Made by a program: the position numbers and the translations under genes. Source: AG1 sp035559775 (GTDB lineage Archaea > Thermoproteota > Thermoprotei_A > Sulfolobales > AG1). Taken from it: DNA of 64,000 nucleotides. Location of the stretch: positions 62,001 through 126,000 of the forward strand of contig DATMAU010000008.1 in NCBI GenBank assembly GCA_035559775.1. Direction: 5' to 3'. The stretch's first letter is position 1. Each line of letters opens with the position of its first letter. This document shows positions 17,805 to 26,909 of the stretch, one piece after another. The notes below the pieces were generated by a model. It was given only the letters and a program-made list of their open reading frames with translations. It searched no databases and was not told the DNA's origin.

Positions 17805-20423
17805 TCATAACTCACATGTCGCACATGAGGGGTCTGTGAATCCCTCTACAGTGAATCTAGGTATCCTTAAACGCTCCTTTACCTGTGAAATCTGCTGCTG
17901 TTGGGATTGCTGAGCCTGCTGTGCCTGGGTATTCTCTTCCTTCCTAGCAGTCTTCTGCATATCCACGGTCTTTAGCCCGAAGTATATTACCTGTTTGCTC
18001 TTAGACTTGTCCCTATAGACAGTTATACCCTTGATCCCTAGCTTCCAAGCAAGCCTATATACGTGATCCACGTCCTCCTCAGAGGCTTCTGAAGCCATGT
18101 TTATAGTCTTGGAGACACCAGCGTCTACCCACTGCTGCCATGCAGCCTGGTGAAGAACATGATATATGGGGCTCACATCATGGGCTGTTCTGAATAGCTC
18201 TCTAAGGGTTCTCGGCATGAAGGGGTTATGATCTATAGATCCTGTTTCGGCAACAGCTTCAACAACCTCTGGGGAGTCTAGCTCATATCTCCTGAGATAT
18301 TCTAGGAACACTCTGTCAAGCTCTATGAAGGTACCCACGGCAACAGCTCTTACAAAGGCTAGTGCAAATATAGGCTCTATAGAGCTTGATGTACCAGCTA
18401 TTATCGAGATCGTTCCCGTAGGCGCTATTGAGAGAACCTGTGCATTCCTCACACCATGTTCGAGAATACTGCTCTCAAGAGATCTAGGATCAACATTGAG
18501 CTTTGAGATAAGCTTGGAGACCTTCTCAGAGGGTTTGCCCTCGATCCCGGCTTCCCTCAGTAGATCCTCAACAGGTTTTGAGAACTCCCAGGCAGCCCTA
18601 TAGAGCTTCGGGTTGAATGCTGTGAAAGCGCCTTTCTCTCTGGCAAGCTCTATCGATGATCTCAATGCGTGGTAGTATATGAACCTTGCTAGATACCATG
18701 CTAGGTATATTGCATCAACACTATCATACTTAATTCCAAGCCTTATGAGTGCATGGGCCCAGCCCATAACGCCTAGACCAACCTTTCTAGTGAGCTTAGC
18801 CCCTCTCTCAAGCTGTGGTAGGGGCCATTTAGCAGCATCTATCACGTTATCCAGGAACCTTATAGCTGTCTCTATATCCCTTACAAGTAGATCGAGATCT
18901 ATATCTGTGCTCCCATCCTCCCTCACCACTATATATTTAACTAGATCGAGAGATCCCAGGTTGCATGGCTCCCAATCTAGGAGGGGCTCCTCGGCACACG
19001 GGTTTGTGGCGTTTATCTTCCCCACATACCATGCCGTGTGCCTCCTATTGATAGTATCTATAAACACAAGCCCTGGATCTCCTGAATCCCACGCTCCCCT
19101 CACTATTTTCCTCCACAGCTCTCTAGGATCGATCCACCTTACTATAGCTCCCTCCCTCTCAGCTATTACTAGAGCCTCCTCCCACGTGATCACCCTGGAC
19201 TCGTCGAGAGGGACAGAGCCTCCCCTCTCCTCAAGCTCGTCTATTATAACCTCCTGAATCCACTCCTCCTCAATACTAAACCTAGCCCTCGCTATAGCAT
19301 AGTACCTCGAATCACCAGACCCTGGTCTCAGCTGCGTCTTTCTCGGGTTTATGAGGGGGAATTTCTCGCCCTTCTCAAGAGCTTCCATGAACGAATCATA
19401 GATCCCGACACTTATATTGAAGTTCTGGAGATGCACATCCCTAAGCTCTCCAGTCTTGCTCACTATGAACTTCTCTATATCGGGATGCCATACATGCAGG
19501 ATCCCCATGTTAGCCCCTCTCCTCTTACCGCCCTGCTTGATCACATCGGTGTTAACGTCGAAGAGCCTCATGAAGCTCAGGGGACCCGAGGCTACCCCAG
19601 CTGTTGATGCAACAGTATCTCCCTCGGGCCTCAGCTCTGAGAACGAGAACCCTGTTCCGCCACCCATCTTGTGTATAATAGCCTGGGCCCTCACAGCATC
19701 CATTATACCCTCTCCATCCGGGGTTACTAGAGAATCCCTCACGGGTATTACGAAGCAGGCTGAGAGTATCCCGAGCTTTGTCCCAGCGTTCATTAGCGTC
19801 GGTGTGTTGGGAATAAATCTAAGGCTTGACATTATCTCGTAGAACCTCTCCTCAAGCTCTCCAACCTCTTTCTCAGACTTGCCGTAATGCTTCTCAACAG
19901 AGGCTATAACCCTGGCAACCCTTCTGAAGAGCTTCTGGGGCGTCTCTATATACCTCAGGGTCTCGGGATCTTTGAGTAGGTATCTAGCCTCAAGAACCTT
20001 TATAGCCTGGTATGTGAGGAGGAGATCCCTCTCATCAAACGAACCATCCCACTTATCACCATATAGATCCTGGTAGATCCTTGCAAGAGCATACCTCTTA
20101 GCAGCCTCGAAGAACCTCTGATCCCTCACACCAAGTATCATGAACCTCTTCTCAACAAGATCAGCAAGGTCTCTTGAGCTAATCTCACAGACCTGTTTAT
20201 TCCCACACCTCTCCATAATATCCCCATATACCCCCTCAATTACATGCTCCGCCTCCTCAGCATCTATACCAGCAGATCTAAGGGCAAGGATAACAGATCT
20301 AGCTAGCTTGCTAACATCGAAACCCTCCTTACGAGAATCCCTCTTAATAACAACTATCTCTAAACCAGCCACCTGCCCACCAGCTTCTTTCTCAGCAACC
20401 TTTAACCCCTCAGAGCTAGACAT
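17805..20423 (-). CDS. nrdJ: Adenosylcobalamin-dependent (class II) ribonucleotide reductase
   Basis: 872 residues. An ATP-cone at the N-terminus (about 20-115), then the catalytic barrel: PNTPTLMNAGTKLGILSACF, the NATNPCAEEPLLDWEPCNLG active-site cysteine loop, VGLGVMGWAHALIRLG and APTGTISIIAGTSSSIEP. The C-terminus ends in a CATC pair for thioredoxin-type re-reduction, preceded by a Gln-rich linker (about 825-850). No small subunit gene is nearby, consistent with the B12-dependent class. It makes dNDPs or dNTPs. No intein is present. Start ATG 20423 has GGTGGTGATC just upstream. Monocistronic. Confidence 0.93.
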   Translation of the reverse strand: MSSSEGLKVAEKEAGGQVAGLEIVVIKRDSRKEGFDVSKLARSVILALRSAGIDAEEAEHVIEGVYGDIMERCGNKQVCEISSRDLADLVEKRFMILGVRDQRFFEAAKRYALARIYQDLYGDKWDGSFDERDLLLTYQAIKVLEARYLLKDPETLRYIETPQKLFRRVARVIASVEKHYGKSEKEVGELEERFYEIMSSLRFIPNTPTLMNAGTKLGILSACFVIPVRDSLVTPDGEGIMDAVRAQAIIHKMGGGTGFSFSELRPEGDTVASTAGVASGPLSFMRLFDVNTDVIKQGGKRRGANMGILHVWHPDIEKFIVSKTGELRDVHLQNFNISVGIYDSFMEALEKGEKFPLINPRKTQLRPGSGDSRYYAIARARFSIEEEWIQEVIIDELEERGGSVPLDESRVITWEEALVIAEREGAIVRWIDPRELWRKIVRGAWDSGDPGLVFIDTINRRHTAWYVGKINATNPCAEEPLLDWEPCNLGSLDLVKYIVVREDGSTDIDLDLLVRDIETAIRFLDNVIDAAKWPLPQLERGAKLTRKVGLGVMGWAHALIRLGIKYDSVDAIYLAWYLARFIYYHALRSSIELAREKGAFTAFNPKLYRAAWEFSKPVEDLLREAGIEGKPSEKVSKLISKLNVDPRSLESSILEHGVRNAQVLSIAPTGTISIIAGTSSSIEPIFALAFVRAVAVGTFIELDRVFLEYLRRYELDSPEVVEAVAETGSIDHNPFMPRTLRELFRTAHDVSPIYHVLHQAAWQQWVDAGVSKTINMASEASEEDVDHVYRLAWKLGIKGITVYRDKSKSKQVIYFGLKTVDMQKTARKEENTQAQQAQQSQQQQISQVKERLRIPRFTVEGFTDPSCATCEL

Positions 20424-20609
20424 AGATCACCACCTATTGTGTGACCATATCCTATTGCCACTTGGCTACGTATATATAGATGGCTCATAGGAGCCCCACT
20501 ATCCCGAGTAATATCCTAAATAGAAAGGGTATAAATACCCACAGCGAGACAATACAGGGAGACCAGGGCGAAACTATCACCCTTTATTCTGAATATCGAA
20601 TGATAGCAT

Positions 20610-20956
20610 GGAGTTCGGGTTTCATAGCGGTTGATATTGCTTGGTATCAACCACTCTTCCCTTAGCTTCATAGACCTCAGGGCCTCTATCATTGGATCCC
20701 ATATCATTGGCCTCAACCCATTCAGTGTAACCCCAACCCACAGCTCCCCTTCATAGCATTGCTCTGGTTCATAGCTGTGGGGAACTCCCACATCATGGAT
20801 CTCTTTACCTCTACCTCGCCTCTCGAATCTCTATCCCTACCCTCATCGCTGGGCGGGTATCCCATAAAAATATAGAGCCTATATAGTGTTCCACAGAGAC
20901 AAATTCAATATTATTAGCTCTTATAAACCATAATGAAATCAGAAACAGTTGGCTAC
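20610..20956 (+). mobile_element. ~350-bp repeat, copy A
   Basis: One of five related copies in this window. It starts GGAGTTCGGGTTTCATAGCGG with a stem (GGTTGATA / TATCAACC) and later CCCACAGCT / AGCTGTGGG. It ends CTTATAAACC then CAGTTGGCTAC. On the minus strand it carries a reading frame with PHSYEPEQ and ELWVGVTLNG. It belongs to the same subfamily as copy C (shared IWDPMIEALRSMKL). It lies directly upstream of the zinc-ribbon gene on the same strand. Its terminal TATA box (20921-20928) would start transcription near 20950. Confidence 0.8.
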
Positions 20957-20996
20957 GGCTATATTAATTAACAACCGACTCTTCTCTGGGAAGGAG

Positions 20997-21800
20997 ATGC
21001 CGCGGAAAAGAGAAGCTAAGGAGAAGGTGCAGGAGAAACCTGAGGCTGAGGCTAAGAGGAAAACGCCTAGAAGGGTTTCTAAGAAGCATGTTGATGTGGA
21101 GGAATGGGTTAGCGAGAGGATTGATGATCTCTCCTCAAGACTGGGTCTCGATATCCTTGGACTATCTAGAGAGGAGCTTATAACAATACTGAGCAAGATC
21201 GTTGAGATCGTTTTAGGAGAATCGAGACCAGATGTTGACACAATAGTCAAGAGGATCAAGAGGAACGAGGATAAAGTAAGACCTCTAATAGCGCTCGGCA
21301 TACTAGAGCTTAGGGAGAATCTGAATGAGGATCAGATAGACTATGTTTTATCAGCCCTAGGCCCATGGATACTATCCCATGCTGGAAAACTATATAGAGA
21401 GGCTAAGAGGCTGGGGAAGAGCGACTATCTACAAGCAGCGAGGCTCGAGTGGAATAAGCAGTGGATGATCCAGAGGGACAGGGTTCTCCCACCAGAATGC
21501 CCAATCTGCGGGTTCAACGCACTCATGAGCGACCTCACATGCCTAGTATGCGGCTCAACACCAAGTACAAAGCTTATCATAGAACACTATAGGGTTAGCG
21601 AATACATAGAGAGTCTTGCAAAGAAAGGGTTGTTCGAGGATCTAAAGAGGATCCTGGATTCAGGATATATAGTCATATCATCAACAGGCATAAAGATCCC
21701 GGGAAAAGATCCCAGGGAAAAATACGACGTAGAGCTCTACCTCACAAGCAGCCTAAGAGAAGAGATCAGAAAAGCTCTACAAAGCACCCAGAATCCATAG
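20997..21800 (+). CDS. Basic zinc-ribbon protein, conserved archaeal-type hypothetical
   Basis: 267 residues from ATG 20997; an in-frame TTG at 20949 lies inside the end of repeat copy A and would add MATA-like residues supplied by the repeat. The N-terminal ~35 residues are a Lys/Arg/Glu tail. A helical domain (about 45-155) follows, then a zinc ribbon with CPICG and CLVCG knuckles (about 165-185) and a helical C-terminus. No known family is recognised. Possibly a nucleic-acid or translation/transcription-associated factor, on the basis of charge and zinc ribbon only. The start is uncertain because the repeat replaces the native upstream region. Confidence 0.6.
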   Translation: MPRKREAKEKVQEKPEAEAKRKTPRRVSKKHVDVEEWVSERIDDLSSRLGLDILGLSREELITILSKIVEIVLGESRPDVDTIVKRIKRNEDKVRPLIALGILELRENLNEDQIDYVLSALGPWILSHAGKLYREAKRLGKSDYLQAARLEWNKQWMIQRDRVLPPECPICGFNALMSDLTCLVCGSTPSTKLIIEHYRVSEYIESLAKKGLFEDLKRILDSGYIVISSTGIKIPGKDPREKYDVELYLTSSLREEIRKALQSTQNP

Positions 21801-22086
21801 ACATGCATCGAAGCATTTAAAGCAATAGTAAGAACTTTAAAACTAACTAAATGCCTACACTCGAGCCTGGTCTTCCACATTGAAGAATGTTAACCCAAGC
21901 TTGCCGAAACCGGAATCAAGCCACAGAGGGATTCTCACTAGGCGCCACTACATTGACAAATAAAGTGCAGAATGTATAAACCTAGCTTCTTAGAAGCCCA
22001 CCAATAAGTGCAAGTCTCACCTATAAGTGGAAAGATCCTGCGACCCGGAATCTCGTTAATATATTTCTCTATCGCAATATGATTAG
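21801..22086. other. Intergenic region, no gene seen
   Basis: About 290 bp between co-directional genes. No open frame, tRNA or clear hairpin stands out. It has an AT-rich stretch near 22050-22080 that probably carries the promoter of the next gene. Confidence 0.5.
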
Positions 22087-22944
22087 GTGGTTGTCTTAAG
22101 GATAATGATAGGTACTGATAATGGTGTATACGAGCTCTCTGGGAAAAGACTTGATAAGATCTGCTGTGATGGTATGTCTATATATGATCTTAAATCATAT
22201 GAAGATAAACTATATATCTGTTCAAGCAATAAGGGGCTTGCAAGACTTGATAACGAGGGTTATAGCGATATACTGAGAGGTTCTTGCTGGAGACTTACCC
22301 TCACAGATAAGGGGCTTGTAGCGTCCCTCGATGGTCCTAGACTTTATCTAGTTGCTGGGGATCGTGTTGAGCTTCTAGCAGACTATAGAGGCTATGCTAG
22401 TAAGCATGGATGGTGGTTTCCACATGGACCCCCCCATATAACGGACTTCGCGATCTATAAAGGTGTTTTTGTAGCCTCCGTGGAGGTTGGTAACCTGTTA
22501 AAAGGATCGGATCTCGCATCCCTCGAGCCATTGCCCTTTAGCCATGATCAGCATAATCTACTAGCATTGGAAGAGCTGCTTCTCATCGCAACAGCGTCTG
22601 GAGTCTATTACACCGAGGATCTTGAGGTATTTAGTGAGGCAAAAGGCTCGCACGGATATTTCCACGCGCTCGAGAAGTGCGGGGATCTCGTGCTAGGACA
22701 CGTGATCAGCTCCAGGCCTCTCAGGATATCCCGTAACCGTGGGAGAAGCTGGGATAAGGTCGATATAGAGCTCCCAAGCCCGACTTTCGGCACCACAGGG
22801 ATAACGTGTATTGGGGAGGGAAAAGCTATCTATGCTTCTTCGGAAGTATACTTGGTAGATCTGGAGAGCGAGAAGGCTGAGAAGCTTGTTGAGAAGATCC
22901 CCATGACTAGAAGAGTAGCGACCCTAGACAACAAAGATCTCTAA
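22087..22944 (+). CDS. Beta-propeller-like (BNR/sialidase-fold-like) protein
   Basis: 285 residues, or about 279 if it starts at ATG 22105. It has repeated short beta-rich units of the type GTDNGVYELSGKRLDKI, GVYYTEDLEVF and RPLRISRNRGRSWDKV. The last contains an Asp-box-like S-x-N-R-G-R-S-W element typical of BNR repeats. No signal peptide is present, so it is probably cytoplasmic. Enzymatic sialidase residues cannot be recognised, so binding or structural roles are equally possible. Confidence 0.65.
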   Translation: MVVLRIMIGTDNGVYELSGKRLDKICCDGMSIYDLKSYEDKLYICSSNKGLARLDNEGYSDILRGSCWRLTLTDKGLVASLDGPRLYLVAGDRVELLADYRGYASKHGWWFPHGPPHITDFAIYKGVFVASVEVGNLLKGSDLASLEPLPFSHDQHNLLALEELLLIATASGVYYTEDLEVFSEAKGSHGYFHALEKCGDLVLGHVISSRPLRISRNRGRSWDKVDIELPSPTFGTTGITCIGEGKAIYASSEVYLVDLESEKAEKLVEKIPMTRRVATLDNKDL

Positions 22945-23199
22945 ATAAATAGATCATCACAGCTCTGGGACTAACCAGCCGGATCCTAAGCTATCGAAAC
23001 CAAGGCCCCCAGCAGCGAGAGATCCTCAACAAGCGCCCTTCCCGGAATGCTTACCTATACGCATAGACACGGTCCCCTAAGCATCTCTACTCTTAAATCA
23101 CCAGCTACAGCATGCCGTAGGCATACATCGTGGAACAGATATGTATGGGAAAGTATAAGCATAGTAAGAATAAAACCCCCCAGAGCGATAATAGATTGA

Positions 23200-23286
23200 G
23201 CCGGGGTGCCCGAGCGGCCTAAGGGGCCGGCCTGGAGAGCCGGTGGGGGAAACCCCGCGCGGGTTCGAATCCCGCCCCCGGCGCCA
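23200..23286 (+). tRNA. tRNA-Ser (anticodon GGA)
   Basis: A complete class II tRNA: acceptor GCCGGGG (23200-23206) pairs with CCCCGGC (23276-23282), the D arm contains GAGCGGCCTAAGGGGCC, the anticodon stem CCGGC/GCCGG encloses loop CTGGAGA (anticodon GGA), a long variable arm GGTGGGGGAAACCCCGC follows and a T arm GCGGGTTCGAATCCCGC. Discriminator G, CCA encoded at 23284-23286. No intron. It reads UCC/UCU serine codons. Confidence 0.96.
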
Positions 23287-23424
23287 TATTCATAGCAAGA
23301 ATCCTTTCTGTGAGTAGCTTTGACAAGTTATAGTATAAGGTAGTTCATTGGAATCTATTATGAGCAGTGGTCTGTTATCTAGCTACATGGTTATTATTCT
23401 CTCCGATAGAATATTATGGGAACC

Positions 23425-23769
23425 ATAGCCAACTATTTCGGATTTCATGATGGTTTATAGGGACTGATATTAAACCTGTAGTTCTGCGATAATGGAACAT
23501 TATATAAGCTCTACTATTCTATGGTGATGCACGCCCAACAATGAGGTAAACATAGAGACTCGAGGGGCGGGTTAAAGGCAAAAAGCCCAGGATGTGAGAG
23601 TTTCCCACAGCTATAAGCCAGAGAAACTCAATGAAGAAGAGCTGTGGGCTGGAGTCACCTCGAACGGGTGGAGGCCAAGGATAAGGGCTCCAATGAAAGG
23701 AGAGCCCTGAGGCATATGAAACCAAGGGAGGAGCGGTTGATAAAAACAATCTATGAAACCCGAACCCCT
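23425..23769 (-). mobile_element. ~350-bp repeat, copy B (reverse orientation)
   Basis: The reverse complement matches copies A, D and E along its length: AGGGGTTCGGGTTTCAT at its left end, the GGGCTC..GAGCCC and CCCACAGC..GCTGTGGG stems, the GGGCTTTTTGCC block shared with copy E, and CCTATAAACC ... ATAGTTGGCTAT at its right end. Its coding-like frame (ELWAGVTSNGWRPRIRAPMKG) is frameshifted. Unlike the others it points away from the adjacent gene at 23828 and toward the 3' side of tRNA-Ser. Confidence 0.8.
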
Positions 23770-23827
23770 TGAATCCCAGGGACTCTTGGGCTGTTTCTTT
23801 TTGATTTTCACCTAAAAAGTTTAAGCT

Positions 23828-25810
23828 TTGAATAGAATTGTTTCTGGTGATGATTTGGTCTCCATATTGACTCTGGATGGTGATGGGAGCAGCGCTCCAA
23901 GCCATCCAGGGGATGATCCCTTAAACCTAGATGGGAGCCACGTGCCGTTTGGCTCGACGGCAGCCCATGACCTCACAGGGATCCCTAGATCCCTGTGGGC
24001 GAGGTTGAAGTCCCTGGATATAAAAAGAACATCGAATAAGATCAAAGAATATCCAGGGACAAACGGGATCCCGGTCTATGCTTTGAGGATATTTCCTCTT
24101 AGGCTTCTTGCTATATTCTCTATATTATTCGCGTTGCTGGTTAGTCTGAGGGTTCTGGCTCCTCCTGGTGTTATGGGGCTTGTTATAGATCTCTACTCGT
24201 TTTTCCTAGCTATGGTTTTGATCCTTATGGTTATTAGATCTTACGGTTATTCGGTACGGGTTTTTCTATGCCCTGACATATCGTCGATTGTCGTTGCATC
24301 TATATATTCCCTCCTATTCGGCGGGTACGTCCCGATCATGATCTATCTATTCGTGGTTCTCATGGTTTTATCGTCATCCTATGTTGAGGATATCCTTGGA
24401 CATGTGATAATGATCCCAAGGATCCAGGCTGGTCAAGGACTGGTTGGGGGTAGTCCAGGGGCTAGGGTTAAGCTATACCCAGGGGTTGTTATAGGCGACG
24501 ACTCGGTAATATCGAGAGGCTCCATAGTTGTTAGAGAGCCCTTCATATCGGATCTAAGATCCTTCAGGGACGTGGGGGATCTCGTGCTAGGGCTCTCAAG
24601 CGTGGAGTCGGGATCCTCGGAAGCGACAGTGATCAGCAGGGGATCTATGTTCTCGAACAGCTATAGAGAGGTCTCATCGCTCTCGGCAAAGGTATCGGCT
24701 TTATTCTCCATAGCTGCTTATCTAATATCAATACCAGTAATGATCCTAGCCCCGGGACTGAGCACAGTTGCAATATCATTGATAGTACCCTCAGCACCAT
24801 ATGTGGTCTCACTCTATCTTTTTAGGAAGGCGTCTGATCTCGCTAGAAATGGTATAATCTCCTGGAACCCTATAAAGGCTTCTGGAAAGATCTGTAAGGC
24901 TTCTGAAAGCTATATAGATGCAGATGTAGCCCTCTACTCAGATGCCCAGGGAGAAACCCTGATAAAGCCAAGGGGGTCCTTAAGACAAGAGGATCTTCTA
25001 AGAATAGCATGCATAGCTGGCAATATAGAGAGCATTAGGGGGATTTGTAAGGGTTATGAGGGATACCCGGCAGAATATATGGTTATTAAGAGGGAGAGCA
25101 ACATAGCGATCCTGGAGGATAGAAGGACAAGGCTTAAGATCTGCGTAGCATCCCCCCAAGAGGCTGAGCTCTACGGATTCATGAGCAGCATATCACCCAT
25201 AGATCCTGATACAGAGTGCAGGGGCAAGATATATGTTGTTTCAACCAGACACGAGGTCCTCGGCTACATATGCTCCGGAAGATCCTTATCCATGTCAAAC
25301 CTACTCACAATAGCAAGGATCTCGAGGGCTAAGAAGACCATCCTCATCCTCGACACGGATAGCATAAAAACACTTGAAACCTCTGGAGAAGAGGTTAAGA
25401 AGATACTGGGCCAGGTTGATCTAATGCTCAGGAGGCAAGGACAGGGAGAGCCGTGCGTAGAAATCCCCCGCGAAAGGTCCCTAGTAATAGTCAGAGGCCC
25501 TAGGGGCGAAGCCTGTGAAAACACCATCTACGTAGTGGATCCCTCAACAGCTGCTAACAAATACACCGATACCAAGGCAAGCCTGGCTAGGGGTGCATCT
25601 ATAACGCTGAGAAGAGATCTAGTATGGCTTGAGAGGGCACTCAACCTATGCTCACGGTGGAGAAAGGATCTAGCCCTGATAGCCCTAACATATATAGTGC
25701 TGAGAGGAGCTGGTGCAGTGCTATCAATATCCACAGGGATCATGTGGGCCCAATATATCTTTGAGATCGTGGGCCTCATAATATCCATATTCAGGATCTA
25801 TAGCCTCTAA
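23828..25810 (+). CDS. P-type ATPase homologue with degenerate catalytic motifs (probable pseudoenzyme)
   Basis: 660 residues. The layout matches a P-type (P3A/P2-like) ATPase: N-terminal TGIPRSLWARLKS-type region (about 50-75), four hydrophobic segments (about 90-185), an actuator-like domain (about 205-285, with ARVKLYPGVVIGDDSVISRGS and DVGDLVLGLSSVESG), two more helices (about 290-332), then a P/N domain and C-terminal helices. Key motifs are missing: TGES is replaced by sequence around REPFIS (236-241), DKTGT reads DAQGE (372-376), and the GDGxND hinge reads VDPSTAANKYTD (570-581). The C-terminal membrane domain is shortened to about three helices. Ion pumping is unlikely; a scaffold or sensor role is inference. 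The assumed TTG start at 23828 is uncertain. Confidence 0.65.
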   Translation: MNRIVSGDDLVSILTLDGDGSSAPSHPGDDPLNLDGSHVPFGSTAAHDLTGIPRSLWARLKSLDIKRTSNKIKEYPGTNGIPVYALRIFPLRLLAIFSILFALLVSLRVLAPPGVMGLVIDLYSFFLAMVLILMVIRSYGYSVRVFLCPDISSIVVASIYSLLFGGYVPIMIYLFVVLMVLSSSYVEDILGHVIMIPRIQAGQGLVGGSPGARVKLYPGVVIGDDSVISRGSIVVREPFISDLRSFRDVGDLVLGLSSVESGSSEATVISRGSMFSNSYREVSSLSAKVSALFSIAAYLISIPVMILAPGLSTVAISLIVPSAPYVVSLYLFRKASDLARNGIISWNPIKASGKICKASESYIDADVALYSDAQGETLIKPRGSLRQEDLLRIACIAGNIESIRGICKGYEGYPAEYMVIKRESNIAILEDRRTRLKICVASPQEAELYGFMSSISPIDPDTECRGKIYVVSTRHEVLGYICSGRSLSMSNLLTIARISRAKKTILILDTDSIKTLETSGEEVKKILGQVDLMLRRQGQGEPCVEIPRERSLVIVRGPRGEACENTIYVVDPSTAANKYTDTKASLARGASITLRRDLVWLERALNLCSRWRKDLALIALTYIVLRGAGAVLSISTGIMWAQYIFEIVGLIISIFRIYSL

Positions 25811-25811
25811 C

Positions 25812-26150
25812 CGGGGCTTCGGGCTTCATTGAGGTTGGTTTTTTATATCAACCACTCTTCCCTTAGCTTCATAGACCTCAGGGCCTCTATCATTGGATCC
25901 CATATCATTGGCCTCAACCCATTCAGTGTAACCCCAACCCACAGCCTCTATGGCTTGCCTCCGGCTCGTTGCTATGGTGAAGCCTCCATATCCTGGATCT
26001 CTCTTTATTTACCCACCTGTTAGGGTCTCTATCTACCTCACAGTGGGCAGGTATCTCAGCAAATGTTTCAGATTATAAGCATATATTTGCAGAACTACGG
26101 ATTTAACACCGCCCCTATAAACCCTTATGGAACCAGAAATAGTTGGCTAT
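25812..26150 (+). mobile_element. ~350-bp repeat, copy C
   Basis: It begins two bases after the stop codon of the P-type ATPase-like gene. Shared blocks include CGGGCTTCATTGAGGTTGG with stem GGTTG..CAACC and a long stretch nearly identical to copy A (CTCTTCCCTTAGCTTCATAG onward). It ends CCTATAAACC then AGTTGGCTATGG. The minus-strand frame is broken by a 1-nt shift and stops. Downstream on the same strand is aMBF1; the terminal TATA box (26115-26122) would start transcription near 26145. Confidence 0.8.
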
Positions 26151-26201
26151 GGCTAGAGATCAACTTACTTTTATCCCCCCAATCGCTAAAAACCTTGGCT
26201 G

Positions 26202-26738
26202 GTGTTTATTTTGAGTATAAGGACTATCACCTGCGAAATGTGTGGAAAAGAGATCCCGCTAAGAGCCTCTGTAGAGGTCAGGATCGAGGGTGCTGTTATG
26301 AGAATATGTCCAAGCTGTTTCGCAAGATACTCAGCTGGAAGGGGTGCTAAGATCGATAGGGAGAAAGAGCAAACCACCACCAGGGTTGAAAAACCACTCC
26401 CACCCCCGCCTAAGAAGCAGCCGAGGAGGGAGAGGATAGAGAGGTACGAGATAGTCAAGGACTATCATGAGAGGATAAGGAGTGCTAGAGAGAGCATGGG
26501 GCTCACCACAAAAGACCTAGCCATAAGGATCAGGGAGAGCGAGAATATAGTGAAGAGGATAGAAAGCGGAAAACTCATCCCCCCAATAGAGCTGGCTAGA
26601 AGGATCGAAAATGTGCTAAAAATACAGCTAGTAGTCCCAGCAGTGGATCAAGAGATAGAGGAGAAAGCCGCGGGAAAAACTGGGAAGGATATAGACCTAA
26701 CACTAGGCGATATAGTGCAGGTTAAGAAGAAAGGATAA
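26202..26738 (+). CDS. Archaeal multiprotein bridging factor 1 (aMBF1)
   Basis: 178 residues. An N-terminal zinc ribbon (CEMCGKEI ... CPSCFARY, about residues 12-45), a basic/proline linker (about 46-85) and a cro/C1-type helix-turn-helix (RSARESMGLTTKDLAIRI then IVKRIESGKLIPPIELARRI). This is the standard aMBF1 layout. In archaea it associates with ribosomes and may influence translation. The start could be GTG 26202 or TTG 26211. Repeat copy C ends about 50 bp upstream. Confidence 0.9.
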   Translation: MFILSIRTITCEMCGKEIPLRASVEVRIEGAVMRICPSCFARYSAGRGAKIDREKEQTTTRVEKPLPPPPKKQPRRERIERYEIVKDYHERIRSARESMGLTTKDLAIRIRESENIVKRIESGKLIPPIELARRIENVLKIQLVVPAVDQEIEEKAAGKTGKDIDLTLGDIVQVKKKG

Positions 26739-26909
26739 AGCGAACAGCAATTGATAAATATTTCACCACCATAATAGGAACCAACCCAGCCATCCGTTTA
26801 CCGCTCGGCCCGGCGCCCACACTACTGGATCTTTCTTCTACAAGCAGGAGACCTCTGCGGATATTCAAAGACCTGAAAAAGACTAGATCTAGAATATATA
26901 TACCTCCAA

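Noticed and set aside
17805..20423. Intein or split in the ribonucleotide reductase
   Set aside because: All catalytic blocks are contiguous and the length (872 residues) is normal for an ATP-cone class II enzyme.
20516..20791. 91-codon minus-strand frame as an independent gene
   Set aside because: Its conserved half belongs to repeat copy A; the rest is unique sequence without features.
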